64,000 nt of DNA from Mucilaginibacter robiniae (GCF_012849215.1 NZ_CP051682.1:1612001-1676000); one strand, 5' to 3'; shown: positions 38,801 through 47,188, numbered from the stretch's first letter. Notes: generated by a model not told the origin, from the sequence alone. Numbers and translations are program-made.

Positions 38801-39221
38801 CCCAATAGCCCATTTTTTCGGTCAGGTCATTCCAGATGTCGGTATAACGCATTACTTCTTTACGGCAGGCTGCATTGTAATCCTCAATCGATATTTTTTT
38901 ACCGATATCGTCTTTGGTAATACCTAATGATTTTTCAACAGCCAGCTCAATAGGCAAGCCGTGCGTATCCCAGCCACCTTTACGTTTTACCTGAAAACCT
39001 TTTAGAGTTTTGTAACGACAGAAAATATCTTTAATAGAACGGGCCATTACATGGTGAATGCCCGGCATACCATTGGCCGATGGCGGACCTTCATAAAAAG
39101 TATAAGGATTGCTGGCCGGACGGCTGCTAATGCTTTTTTCAAAGATGTTGTTCTGCTTCCAAAACTCCAATACATCTTTGCCTGTTTGCGATAAATTTAA
39201 CTGCTTATATTCCTTGTACAT
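35829..39221 (-). CDS. ileS: Isoleucyl-tRNA synthetase, eukaryote-like (IleRS2) type
   Basis: About 1130 residues from the ATG at 39221 (MYKEYKQLNL); a further ATG at 39251 adds ten residues. It charges tRNA-Ile and edits Val-tRNA-Ile. The signature near residues 45-60 reads PPSANGMPGIHHVMAR, so the HIGH-type box is GIHH (residues 54-57), a GxHH arrangement. The second signature is KMSKR (GNKMSKRLGNAVDP). The editing domain (AWTTTPWTLPSNCALAVG, TDDGTGIVHTASVFGADDF) is present. The length and the absence of a C-terminal zinc finger fit the type 2 enzymes. GxHH enzymes are linked to strong mupirocin resistance. It is the first gene of an operon with TraR/DksA and lspA. Confidence 0.96.
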   Translation of the reverse strand: MYKEYKQLNLSQTGKDVLEFWKQNNIFEKSISSRPASNPYTFYEGPPSANGMPGIHHVMARSIKDIFCRYKTLKGFQVKRKGGWDTHGLPIELAVEKSLGITKDDIGKKISIEDYNAACRKEVMRYTDIWNDLTEKMGYWVDLENPYVTYENEYIETLWWILKELYSKDLLYKGYTVQPYSPKAGTGLSSHELNQPGTYRMVKDTSIVGQFHLKAEQQHPLIPVLFEEAGEDTCMLAWTTTPWTLPSNCALAVGDDVVYVKVKTFNPYTYLPVSVVLAKDLVSRYFKAEGQNASFEEYKGGDKIIPWQIKAEFKGADLVGLRYHQLMPYVMNDDLRQNAFRVIAGDFVTTDDGTGIVHTASVFGADDFRVARENGVPAVMVLDEAGKEVPLVDKQGKFVAEVTDFAGKYVKEEYYTDEERAQPDFKPTDVLISIKLKEENKAFNVQKYEHSYPHCWRTDKPVLYYPLDSWFIRTTAVKEKLVALNKTINWKPESTGTGRFGNWLENLVDWNLSRSRYWGTPLPIWREEDGTEEKCIGSIAELKAEIQKSIAAGFLPADFDIADLHRPYVDNVVLVSANGKKMLREPDLIDVWFDSGAMPYAQWHFPFENQEQFADAYPADFIAEGVDQTRGWFFTLHAIAVMLSETSEQIKQVNEKNGNPGVAFKNVISNGLVLDKNGNKMSKRLGNAVDPFATIEQYSADATRWYMISNASPWDNLKFNIEGLDEVRRKFFGTLYNTYSFFALYANIDRFNYNEPDIELSQRPEIDRWVLSLLNTLTQEVDGHFADFEPTKAARAIQDFVDEHLSNWYVRLSRRRFWKSDNSADKTSAYQTLYTCLITIAKLMSPIAPFFAERLYNDLNTTTGKENCESVHLADFPVYHTELVDKALEARMQLAQDISSLSLSLRKKVGINVRQPLSKILLPILDKDFEQQVEQVKELILSETNIKGIEYITDTAGFIKRKIKPNFKALGQKVGKDMKAVAAAITELSQDEIAKLEIEGSIVLPTTGHTVLSTEVEIMAEDVPGWQVANLGKLTVALDVTVTDELKQEGISRELINRIQNLRKASNFEVTDKINVRLTDHPLISEAVKNNLSYICAEILAADIQLDATLMEGEKTVIDETEIIILIRKI

Positions 39222-39248
39222 CAATCTGTTCCAAAAAAATTTGAGGCA

Positions 39249-39256
39249 CAAAAATA
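39249..39256 (-). promoter_or_regulatory. Candidate -7 box for ileS
   Basis: The minus strand reads TATTTTTG, matching TAnnTTTG, 27 bp upstream of the chosen ATG at 39221. It overlaps the alternative ATG at 39251, which supports the shorter start. No clear -33 TTTG. Confidence 0.4.
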
Positions 39257-39411
39257 CGGATTTTTAAGGTAATAATTTAGCCGGATTAGGTAAAACTTAA
39301 GTTAAACTAACATGACATTCTATAGCTATAAACATTTAGTTTGAGGTTATAAGAAACCAGTATCAGCTAACTACATTCGTAACTACTACTGGTTAGACCA
39401 TGCTCGGTTTA

Positions 39412-40440
39412 TCATTGATGATGCAACCAAGCTAAAGCTGCTATAACTTTGGCGTCTTTATTCAAATTATTAAAATCATCTCCAGCTATAATAAATTGAT
39501 TAGGCAATACATAGTCAAGATACACTTTACCATTTCGGTCGGCTTCAACGCCAGTTGCCATAAAAACATTTAAATCCCAAACCCGGAACGACTGATTAGC
39601 TGTGGTATATCCACCTGTTTTTTCGCCAACAAACCAGGTATTTTTCCGACCCATGAAACTTATGACTGTTGCTTCAGCGGAGCTGGCTGTATTTGGACCT
39701 ATCAGTACCACCACCTTAAGCTTGGTAGCTGCAGTACCCAATTTATTTAGGCGGCAAACGGTATCTGTTCCAGTATAGATAGCTTTGCCTTTTATACCCC
39801 AAACTTCCTGCTTGTGCGAAACAGGATCAACAAATGAGCCTAGCTTTCCATTTCCTAACAGGTTACCAACGCCTAAAATCATGGGGTACATGTCACCGCC
39901 TGGGTTAGTACGTAAATCAATTACCAAGCCTTTCAATTTCTCAGGATGTAGAGTAGTTAGTGAATCTTGAATTTGTTGGGCCAATCGGTCATCTTCTCCG
40001 TATTGTGTAGGATTATTGGTCGGGATAAGTAAATAGCCATAGCCCTCTTCAAGCATACGTGCTTCAACAGCGGGCTTTTGCTTCATTTTAGCTAGTAGGC
40101 TTTTGTATTTTACAGTATCTACAACGGCCTTTTTAGGCCGCCATTTATAAATTTTCCGGTTATAACTAACAAATCCGTGGTAATCGCCTAATAGTTCATA
40201 AATCAGGCTTACAGAAGGCATTACCTGCTGCACTGATTGGACATGAGCACTGTGCTTATTTATCGAATCTGTAAGTGCAGTCCAGTTAACATGGTTTCTG
40301 TAAATTGATTTAGCACGAGCATAGTTGATGATGGTGTCTATAACTTTACGTGCACTATCGGCACCCGATAAAGGTTTTTGAGCAAACAGTATCAACGGAA
40401 AACTGGCAACTGCTATCAGAACACTAAGTTTCTTTTTCAT
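39412..40440 (-). CDS. S41 family peptidase (C-terminal processing protease-like), secreted
   Basis: A 342-residue serine protease with a signal sequence (about 1-21, MKKKLSVLIAVASFPLILFAQ). The tail-specific-protease core is visible: GYLLIPTNN, GLVIDLRTNPGGDMYPMILGV near 171-191, VVVLIGPNTASSAEATVISF with the nucleophile Ser253 or Ser254, and TWFVGEKTGGYTTANQSF. There is no PDZ domain, so it resembles small stand-alone S41 peptidases and not CtpA. The substrate is unknown. It is separated from the next minus-strand gene upstream (the TonB-receptor-like barrel) by 51 bp, so they may share a transcript. Confidence 0.88.
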   Translation of the reverse strand: MKKKLSVLIAVASFPLILFAQKPLSGADSARKVIDTIINYARAKSIYRNHVNWTALTDSINKHSAHVQSVQQVMPSVSLIYELLGDYHGFVSYNRKIYKWRPKKAVVDTVKYKSLLAKMKQKPAVEARMLEEGYGYLLIPTNNPTQYGEDDRLAQQIQDSLTTLHPEKLKGLVIDLRTNPGGDMYPMILGVGNLLGNGKLGSFVDPVSHKQEVWGIKGKAIYTGTDTVCRLNKLGTAATKLKVVVLIGPNTASSAEATVISFMGRKNTWFVGEKTGGYTTANQSFRVWDLNVFMATGVEADRNGKVYLDYVLPNQFIIAGDDFNNLNKDAKVIAALAWLHHQ

Positions 40441-40491
40441 GATTAATTTATAAAGTTGATATTGGATATGAATACTAATTTAAGCCCCTAT

Positions 40492-42891
40492 TTACATACG
40501 CCCTTGCTCAGCAGTGCTGCCACCTTGACGATTACGCGCTGCTTTCAGTTTAGTGTTACCAAAATTATAAGTTAGGCCTAGAGTGAACCGACGACTTTCC
40601 CACTCATTATTCCAGCGGGTATTCACATTATTGTACTGTAGGACACTGCGGTAACGGTTACCGAAAAATATATCGCGTACTTTAAAGCTTAAGGTCATGC
40701 GTTTGTCCATTAAAGTTTTGCTTACGCCGGCATCAATCTGCGAGCCTGATAAGGTACGAGATAAGCCTGAAATAGATGGTGAGTAGTATTGTGCAGACAA
40801 GGTTACTTTGAAGTTTTGAGGCAAAAAGAAGTTTTGATCCACATTGCCAGACCAAGAAAACCTGCGGCTTACGTATGGCACACCTTGTACCTGTGTATTT
40901 ACCCGGTTATATGCAGCATCCACTTCGGGATTTACATTCCACCATTTAACAATGTTGAAGCTGCCAGCTGATGTAGCGCTTAGCGTTTGGGTTGAACCTA
41001 AGTTTTGATAAGTTGTAATACTTTCCTTAGTTTGGTCATTCTGATTGATAACATTGCTTACATCATCGTGTACTTTCAAATAACTTAAGCTTAATACCTG
41101 AAAGCTTTTGTAAGTGTAATTAAATACATAAGATTCAGAAATAGATGGCTGCAAGTAAGGATTGCCCTGTATAGCCGTATATGCATCGGTATAGCGGATG
41201 GCTGAGTTTAATGAATTGTAATTAGGCCTGCTGATACGGCGACTAAATGAGGCATTAAGCTGATTGTTGGCATTTATTTTATAAGTAACAAAAGCACTAG
41301 GAAATAGCTGCCAATAGTTACGTTTTACAATTTCATTTCGGGTGAGTGAGTTGGCGGTAGATATAGTTTGCTCGGCACGCAAACTGGCTTTTATATCCCA
41401 TTGTTTGCCAAAAGGTTTGCTGAAGGTTACATAAGCGGCATTAATGTTTTCATCATATTTAAAATCATTGCTGCGTTTAGGGTCAGTTACATACCCTACA
41501 GTTTTCAATGAATCAAACACCACATTGCTGTGGGTACCTACCCAACTACTTTTTAAGCCTGCTTCAAACTGCCATTGGTTAGCTAAAGGCAGCACGTAGT
41601 CAGCTTTAATGGCTTTGATGTTATAGTTTACCGGCGAACTATTTCTGAGCTGTACCGGAGCACCCGCTAATATACCGGCACCATTGTAATACGAGTTGGT
41701 ATAATATTGGCCTGCTGTAGAATTGCTGTACACATAATCAGCATCCATATTTAGTTTCTGACCAATAGTATCAATAGCAAAGCTGTAATTCAAGTTTAAG
41801 TTATAAGTGCCCACATTTGATGTTTGCGGGCTAACACCTGTTACACTGCCAATTTGCTGACCTGCACTATTGTAGCTTTCTGATTGGCTGGTTACATCTG
41901 CATGAGTAGGATTATTATATCCTTTCAGCATTACACCAAAGGTACTGCGTTTGCTGGCGTAAAAATCAGTCCCGATAGTATAGCTGGTTGAGGTTGTTTT
42001 AGGATGCCAATAATTGTATTGGTTATAAACTTCGCTTCCAATCTGACGGCTCAAGGTCATCTTATTATAAGAATCATAATAACCTGTATTTACCCGTGCA
42101 TAAGTACTGAACTTGCCTGTGTTATAATTAAGATTAATACCGCCATAAACTTTGCCATACTTGCCATAACTGGCATTTATATTAGCCGTACCACTGTAGC
42201 CTTGCAAAGTATTATGCTTTAAAATAATGTTTATCATGCCGGCAGTACCTTCTGCATCATAGTTGCCTGGTGGGTTAGGGATTAGTTCTACTTTGCTGAT
42301 CGTATTACCAGGCATCGACTTCAAATAATTACTCAGCTCAGTACTGCTCATGTACGTACGGCGGCCATCAATCATGACCACCACACCGGCATTGTTGCGG
42401 TACAAAATATTGTCATCTTTATCCAGCCGAATACCGGGTGCTTTTTTCAACACATCCAGCGCGTTATCGCCAGTAGTGTTTAGCTTTTCTACATTCACCA
42501 CCAACCGGTCACTTTTTTGCTGTAGCTGCGGAACGGTAGAAGTGACTGTTACCTCTTTTAAGTTGCGTCCTTTATCTGCTAGAGTTAAAGTAGGAACTAT
42601 AAATGCCTCACCTTTGTATTGGAAAGCTGCAGTATAAGCACTGCCAAAACTTACCATACTGGCTTTAACAATATATTTTCCATCCTTGATATTACTGAAA
42701 GTATATTTACCTTCTGCATCGGCCATTTTGGCGGCAGTTGTAACAGAATCAGGCAAATGAAGCAATGTTACTGTAGCCCCAGTTAATGGCTGCTGGCTGG
42801 CATCAATTACCTTACCGCTGATGATACGAGTTTGGGCGATTGTGGCACTGCAAATAAACAATAGTAATAAGTGGCTGATTAAAGATTTCAT
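40492..42891 (-). CDS. Outer-membrane beta-barrel family protein (TonB-receptor-like, OMP_b-brl_3 type)
   Basis: About 799 residues from the ATG at 42891, which begins signal peptide MKSLISHLLLLFICSATIAQ; an ATG at 42915 would add eight residues. A carboxypeptidase-regulatory-like beta-sandwich follows (RIISGKVIDASQQPLTGATVTLLHLPDS, about 21-105). A plug-like region contains VTSTVPQLQQKSDRLVVNVEKL, ALDVLKKAPGIRLD and GVVVMIDGRRTYMSSTEL. The rest is a large barrel ending RRFTLGLTYNFGNTKLKAARNRQGG. It lacks a TonB box I can identify and resembles the OMP_b-brl_3 group, not SusC. It lies divergent from a LytS/LytTR pair, which may control it; that is inference. Confidence 0.88.
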   Translation of the reverse strand: MKSLISHLLLLFICSATIAQTRIISGKVIDASQQPLTGATVTLLHLPDSVTTAAKMADAEGKYTFSNIKDGKYIVKASMVSFGSAYTAAFQYKGEAFIVPTLTLADKGRNLKEVTVTSTVPQLQQKSDRLVVNVEKLNTTGDNALDVLKKAPGIRLDKDDNILYRNNAGVVVMIDGRRTYMSSTELSNYLKSMPGNTISKVELIPNPPGNYDAEGTAGMINIILKHNTLQGYSGTANINASYGKYGKVYGGINLNYNTGKFSTYARVNTGYYDSYNKMTLSRQIGSEVYNQYNYWHPKTTSTSYTIGTDFYASKRSTFGVMLKGYNNPTHADVTSQSESYNSAGQQIGSVTGVSPQTSNVGTYNLNLNYSFAIDTIGQKLNMDADYVYSNSTAGQYYTNSYYNGAGILAGAPVQLRNSSPVNYNIKAIKADYVLPLANQWQFEAGLKSSWVGTHSNVVFDSLKTVGYVTDPKRSNDFKYDENINAAYVTFSKPFGKQWDIKASLRAEQTISTANSLTRNEIVKRNYWQLFPSAFVTYKINANNQLNASFSRRISRPNYNSLNSAIRYTDAYTAIQGNPYLQPSISESYVFNYTYKSFQVLSLSYLKVHDDVSNVINQNDQTKESITTYQNLGSTQTLSATSAGSFNIVKWWNVNPEVDAAYNRVNTQVQGVPYVSRRFSWSGNVDQNFFLPQNFKVTLSAQYYSPSISGLSRTLSGSQIDAGVSKTLMDKRMTLSFKVRDIFFGNRYRSVLQYNNVNTRWNNEWESRRFTLGLTYNFGNTKLKAARNRQGGSTAEQGRM

Positions 42892-43096
42892 GACGTGTTT
42901 TTGTTGATGATTCAAAGGTGCAGCAGCACGAACACGACTGAAATATTATAATACCAACGCCTCATAATATTATCCGAAGCCTAAAAGCTGGGGTTAAACC
43001 TGGTATTTGTCTGGATATTCAGTGTTCACATCAAAAAACAAGGGATTGAGATAAATTTTTAAAGCCGATAGTGGTTTTACTTTACTTTTATCCATC

Positions 43097-44101
43097 ATGA
43101 GAAAGAAAGAAATCTACTATCATATTATCGGCTGGATTGTGTACTTAGCTTACATTGGTATTGGCTATATTATTGAACCCACCTCGTTTGTACACGAGTT
43201 ATTCACTTTCAGCTTTCAGATTGTTAAGATATTGCAATTCTATTTACTATATTTATGGATATATCCTAAATACCTGGCCGGTAGAAAGCTGCCGCAGCTT
43301 GTTGCTGGCTTATTACTCAGCATTGCCTTTTTTACCGCTGTTCGGTATTTGCTGGAAGAAGTAATTATCTTCCACGTTTTTCATCTCCATAATTACTTCA
43401 ATACCACACCCATCGGTTACATTGTTGATAATTTATATTTTGGTACATCAGCTTTGGTGTTAAGCTTAGCGGTTTACAGCAGCTTTCATGCCTTGCGTAA
43501 AGAACAAGAAAACAAATCGTTGCGTGAAGAAAAGATACAGGCTGAACTGGCCTTTTTGAAAACACAGATCAACCCGCATTTTTTATACAATACGCTTAAT
43601 TACATTTATTCGCTGGCTTATCCGGTTTCAGAAAAGCTGGCTGATGCTGTTATTAAACTATCGAACTTAATGCGCTACATGCTTACCGAGAGCGCGGATG
43701 GCACAGTTGACTTGCAAAAAGAGGTTAACTATATTGAAAACTATATCAGCGTTTTTCAGATGCGTTTTGAAGATGCCTTTTTTGTAGATTTTGTGGTAGA
43801 AGGCGACATTGCAGGCAAGCGCATTGCCTCATTAATTCTGGTGCCATTTGTGGAAAATGCGTTTAAGCATGGTGTGGTTAATGATCCTAACAGACCTATC
43901 CGCATACGCCTAAAACTAATCAGTAATCGCTTAATGTTTACCGTAAGTAACCAAATTAACCGCAATCAAAAAGATCACTCTACAGGTATTGGCCTGCCGA
44001 ATATTCGCCGCCGTATGGAATTGATTTACCCCGGCAAACATGAATTGCTTATTGCCGAAAACGGACAGACCTACAAGGCTACATTGAATATTGAACTTTG
44101 A
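43097..44101 (+). CDS. LytS/YehU-type sensor histidine kinase
   Basis: A 334-residue membrane kinase. Four hydrophobic helices fill about residues 8-130. A short coiled coil (HALRKEQENKSLREEKIQAELAFLKTQINPHFLYNTLN) carries the phospho-acceptor His161 in the His_kinase (PF06580) box QINPHFLYN. The ATPase part has ILVPFVENAFKHGV (N-box), and STGIGLPNIRRRMELIYPG as the G-box. No extracytoplasmic sensor domain is large enough to name. It is followed 40 bp downstream by its LytTR response regulator, and both diverge from the outer-membrane barrel gene. Confidence 0.93.
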   Translation: MRKKEIYYHIIGWIVYLAYIGIGYIIEPTSFVHELFTFSFQIVKILQFYLLYLWIYPKYLAGRKLPQLVAGLLLSIAFFTAVRYLLEEVIIFHVFHLHNYFNTTPIGYIVDNLYFGTSALVLSLAVYSSFHALRKEQENKSLREEKIQAELAFLKTQINPHFLYNTLNYIYSLAYPVSEKLADAVIKLSNLMRYMLTESADGTVDLQKEVNYIENYISVFQMRFEDAFFVDFVVEGDIAGKRIASLILVPFVENAFKHGVVNDPNRPIRIRLKLISNRLMFTVSNQINRNQKDHSTGIGLPNIRRRMELIYPGKHELLIAENGQTYKATLNIEL

Positions 44102-44141
44102 ATTACAACATTGACCAGAACAAAACTTTTATATTTAAACC

Positions 44142-44885
44142 ATGATACGTTGCCTTGCAGTTGATGATGAAGCCTATGCAGTTAAAATCATTGCTGATTA
44201 CATCAACAAAATACCTTTTCTGGAACTGACGGGTACTACCACCAGCGCTATTGATGCTTTAACCCGTGTACAACAAGGTGAAATTGACTTGGTATTTTTA
44301 GATATACAAATGCCTGACCTGACTGGCTTGCAATTTCTAAAACTCTGCGGCAACAAGTGTAAAGTTATCCTAACCACAGCTTATCCTGAATATGCATTAG
44401 AAGGCTATGAACATGATGTAATTGACTATTTATTAAAGCCTATTGCCTTTGATCGCTTTTTAAAAGCTGCACAAAAGGCGCTCAACTATTTAGCTCCAAC
44501 GTTGGCTGCACCCCCACTTCCGCCTGCACCAACGCCTTCGCTCGGCATTGAAACACCTGCACCCTCAGATTATGTTTTTTTAAAAGGAGAAAGCAAAAAC
44601 AAGTTTTTGAAAGTGGACTACAGTGATATTTTATACATTGAAGGTTTGAAAAACTATGTTTCGGTATTTACACCGCAGCAACGCATAGTTACCTACCAAA
44701 CCCTGCGAGATTTAGAAACGCAATTACCCCAACCTCCTTTTTACCGCATACATAAATCATATATCATTTCGGTAGATAAACTACGCATGGTAGATGGCAA
44801 CATGGTTTATATACAAGATCAGGCTATTCCTATAGGAGAAACCTACCGGGATGGTTTCTTTAAAATCATTAGGGAAGAGGGGTAA
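44142..44885 (+). CDS. LytTR family response regulator
   Basis: A 247-residue two-domain regulator. The receiver domain at 1-118 has acidic residues at VDDE (8-10), phospho-acceptor Asp54 in LVFLDIQMPDLTG, and a YLLKP motif with the conserved Lys. A proline-rich linker (about 124-143, LAAPPLPPAPTPSLGIETP) leads to a LytTR DNA-binding domain (DYVFLKGESKNKFLKVDYSDILYIEGLKNYVSVFT, RIVTYQTLRDLE, FYRIHKSYIISVDKL). It is the partner of the preceding LytS-type kinase. Members of this family often act on nearby genes, here perhaps the divergent barrel gene. Confidence 0.95.
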   Translation: MIRCLAVDDEAYAVKIIADYINKIPFLELTGTTTSAIDALTRVQQGEIDLVFLDIQMPDLTGLQFLKLCGNKCKVILTTAYPEYALEGYEHDVIDYLLKPIAFDRFLKAAQKALNYLAPTLAAPPLPPAPTPSLGIETPAPSDYVFLKGESKNKFLKVDYSDILYIEGLKNYVSVFTPQQRIVTYQTLRDLETQLPQPPFYRIHKSYIISVDKLRMVDGNMVYIQDQAIPIGETYRDGFFKIIREEG

Positions 44886-44991
44886 AATATTAGCTCTATG
44901 TAAAAAGCCTTAATGTGCTTGTTTGATACAATTACATCAAAGCTTTTTCTTGTAATAGCTATTTGGGAGAAACTATCCTGAATTAAACAGC

Positions 44992-45771
44992 TTAATAAAT
45001 GCTCCGGCTGGCCCCGCCATCTACCTGTATCGTAGTACCTGTAATATACGAAGCTTGTTCAGATGCCAGGAACGCTACTAATGCTGCCAGTTCATGAGGT
45101 TGCCCTATACGTTTTAATGGTATTTTTTCAGCACGTTCTTTCAACGCTTCATCAGGATCCTGCCCCGGTGGCAACGTATGTTTTACCCGGTCGGTTAAAA
45201 TAGTACCTGGTCCTACGTTATTCACGGTAATATTATAAGCGCCAAATTCATCAGCCATTAATTTTGACATGCCTACTACGCCTAACCGCATACTGGTTGA
45301 GAGCACGGAGTTTGCCAGTACCGATTTGGTAGATCCGCTCACAATATTGATAATACGACCGCTACCTATTTTTTTCATATGCGGCAAAGCCAAACGGCTC
45401 AAACGGGCAACGCTCATTAAGTTCAGATCAAAAGCTTTTTGCCATTGCTCGTCATCAAACTTTTCAAACTGATCAAATGGCGGTCCACCGGCATTATTAA
45501 CCAGAATATCTATTCGGCCAAATTGCTCTGCTGTTTTCCGAATCAGATTTTCAGCATCACTAGCTTTAGATACATCTGTCGGTATAGCGATTACTTGTGC
45601 TTCTGGTGCAGCTTGTCGAATTTCTTCGGCTGCCTTATTCAAATCATCTTCTGTGCGCGATGCTATAATCACAATAGCCCTTTCGGTAGCCAGCGTGGTT
45701 GCAACAGCTTTGCCTAAACCTTTGCTGGCAGCTAATACTATAGCTACTTTATTAGTTAATTTTAAATCCAT
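44992..45771 (-). CDS. SDR-fold protein without the catalytic Tyr/Lys pair
   Basis: A 259-residue short-chain dehydrogenase/reductase fold. The cofactor loop is AASKGLGKA (14-22) instead of the TGxxxGxG consensus. NNAG is at 92-95 and the catalytic-type Ser at about 145 (INIVSGS). At the YxxxK position the sequence reads VLSTSMRLG, so the usual Tyr is Leu157 and the usual Lys is Met161. The C-terminus (ALVAFLASEQASYITGTTIQVDGGASRSIY) is the usual SDR one. This pattern matches the BKR-like subgroup that lacks the catalytic tetrad. A non-enzymatic or altered role is likely; calling it an oxidoreductase would overstate the evidence. Confidence 0.87.
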   Translation of the reverse strand: MDLKLTNKVAIVLAASKGLGKAVATTLATERAIVIIASRTEDDLNKAAEEIRQAAPEAQVIAIPTDVSKASDAENLIRKTAEQFGRIDILVNNAGGPPFDQFEKFDDEQWQKAFDLNLMSVARLSRLALPHMKKIGSGRIINIVSGSTKSVLANSVLSTSMRLGVVGMSKLMADEFGAYNITVNNVGPGTILTDRVKHTLPPGQDPDEALKERAEKIPLKRIGQPHELAALVAFLASEQASYITGTTIQVDGGASRSIY

Positions 45772-45892
45772 AAGTTACAAATAACAATCGATTATAAAAC
45801 CTTGTTTACATTAATGATGTATGATGTAAAGTAAATTATTTTGCATGATTTTTTAACAACCTTAATTTCTACAACTAAACAACTATTGTACT

Positions 45893-46618
45893 ATGTTGCA
45901 CAAAACACGAGGCATTGTTTTTAAAGTAACCGATTATGGTGAAACCAGCGTTGTTGTGCAGATTTTCACTGAAAAGTTCGGCTTGCAATCATACATTATT
46001 AACGGAGTAAAACGTCCTAAGGCTAAAATAAGCCGTAGTATGTTGCAGCCGTTAGCTTTATTAGATTTAATAGTTTACTACAAGAATACTGGTGCCGTAC
46101 AGCGCATAAGTGAATTAAAAAATGCACCATTATTACAACACCTTCCATACGATATAGTAAAAAGCAGCATTGCTCTTTTTTTGAATGAAATTTTATACAA
46201 AGCCATCAAGCAACAAACAGCCGACGAGCAGTTATTTGAATATATTTTTAGAGGAATTGAATTATTAGATAACTTGACAGTAGGCTTAGCTAACTTTCAC
46301 CTGTTGTTTTTATTGGGGCTTACCCGTTATTTAGGTTTTTACCCGGATGCTAGCCAAAGTGCTGATGCCGATTATTTTGACATGAGAAATGGTGTGTTTG
46401 TACGCTATAAACCCGAAAGCAGCTTGTATTTATCGCCGCCACACACGCAAAACTTTCATCAACTACTAACTTATGGCTTTGAACAGCTAGGAGACATCAA
46501 ACTCAGCCATGATGAACGCAAATATTTAATTACCCGACTATTAGAGTACTTTGCCCTGCATGTTGAAGGATTTGGCAACATCCGTTCGCAGGAGGTGTTA
46601 GAAGAAGTACTTGGATAA
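45893..46618 (+). CDS. recO: DNA repair protein RecO
   Basis: A 241-residue protein of the RecFOR pathway that, with RecR, loads RecA onto SSB-coated single strands. The N-terminal OB fold is typical (HKTRGIVFKVTDYGETSVVVQIFTEKFGLQSYIINGVKRPKAK), followed by LQPLALLDLIVYYKNTGAVQRISEL and the helical C-terminal domain (LFLNEILYKAIKQQTADEQLFEYI). The zinc-finger cysteines of some RecO proteins are absent here; the C-terminus is short and helical as in other Bacteroidota. It ends 8 bp before the bidirectional terminator at 46627-46662. Confidence 0.92.
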   Translation: MLHKTRGIVFKVTDYGETSVVVQIFTEKFGLQSYIINGVKRPKAKISRSMLQPLALLDLIVYYKNTGAVQRISELKNAPLLQHLPYDIVKSSIALFLNEILYKAIKQQTADEQLFEYIFRGIELLDNLTVGLANFHLLFLLGLTRYLGFYPDASQSADADYFDMRNGVFVRYKPESSLYLSPPHTQNFHQLLTYGFEQLGDIKLSHDERKYLITRLLEYFALHVEGFGNIRSQEVLEEVLG

Positions 46619-46626
46619 TAATTATA

Positions 46627-46662
46627 AAGAGAGCCGCAGGTAATGTAACTTGCGGCTCTCTT
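46627..46662. terminator. Bidirectional terminator between recO and a small hypothetical gene
   Basis: A 12-bp stem AAGAGAGCCGCA (46627-46638) with TGCGGCTCTCTT (46651-46662). It lies between convergent genes, with an AT-rich stretch on each side. Confidence 0.8.
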
Positions 46663-46666
46663 ATAA

Positions 46667-46936
46667 TTAGATACCTGATCCTTTACCAGTATCAGAAACT
46701 TTATCGGTAAGTACCCGACGACGTATATAATCAATGTTTGATGGCGGTAATTCCGGACCCGAAATTTGCTTTAATGAGTCATCAGACTGAATTTCAAAAT
46801 CAGCGTTGATATTGTTATCAATGTGCAGATGTAAAATGTTGCCTTCTCTTTCTACCCAGCAAGACAACTCGCGTTCTGAATAGTTAATAGTAAACTCCTG
46901 TTTACTATTAACCGAATTATTTGTGTTTTCAGTCAT
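46667..46936 (-). CDS. Hypothetical protein, about 89 residues
   Basis: A small acidic soluble protein from the ATG at 46936 (MTENTNNSVNSKQEF); an ATG at 46966 adds ten residues. Its middle, EFTINYSERELSCWVEREGNILHLHIDNNINADFEI, reads as alternating beta-strand, followed by a helix-like SNIDYIRRRVLTD and a Gly-rich tail. I recognise no family. The gene is small but has an ordinary codon pattern, a start, and a shared terminator downstream, so it is likely expressed. No functional partner is apparent: recO converges on it and the tRNA-Val gene lies upstream in the other direction. Confidence 0.6.
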   Translation of the reverse strand: MTENTNNSVNSKQEFTINYSERELSCWVEREGNILHLHIDNNINADFEIQSDDSLKQISGPELPPSNIDYIRRRVLTDKVSDTGKGSGI

Positions 46937-47055
46937 GTTATTGCGTTTAGATGAATAACAAAACAATAGAGGTAGATGTTTTATAGAAGCTTTCTCTATC
47001 GCAAAAACTTTATTATTCAGAAAATCAGAGGCTTGAAACTTTTTTGAAAAAATAT

Positions 47056-47086
47056 TTTGAATAAGTGAAAAACGTATTTATCTTTG
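47056..47086 (+). promoter_or_regulatory. Bacteroidota-type promoter for tRNA-Val
   Basis: TTTG at 47056-47059, a 19-bp spacer, then TATCTTTG at 47079-47086. This is an exact match to the -33 TTTG / -7 TAnnTTTG consensus of the Bacteroidota primary sigma factor, 16 bp before the tRNA 5' end. Confidence 0.8.
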
Positions 47087-47102
47087 CAACACCAAAAACA
47101 AA

Positions 47103-47177
47103 GGGAGCATAGCTCAGCTGGTTCAGAGCATCTGCCTTACAAGCAGAGGGTCACAGGTTCGAATCCTGTTGCTCCCA
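47103..47177 (+). tRNA. tRNA-Val, anticodon TAC
   Basis: 75 nt folding as a full cloverleaf: acceptor GGGAGCA with TGCTCCC, D arm GCTC/GAGC, anticodon arm TCTGC/GCAGA around loop CTTACAA (anticodon TAC, valine GTA/GTG), variable GGGTC, T arm ACAGG/CCTGT with loop TTCGAAT, discriminator A. The CCA end is not encoded (CAT follows). It has an exact promoter upstream and a terminator downstream. The minus-strand defence-like block begins 153 bp further on, so this tRNA marks the left side of a likely island. Confidence 0.97.
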
Positions 47178-47188
47178 CATTATAAATC

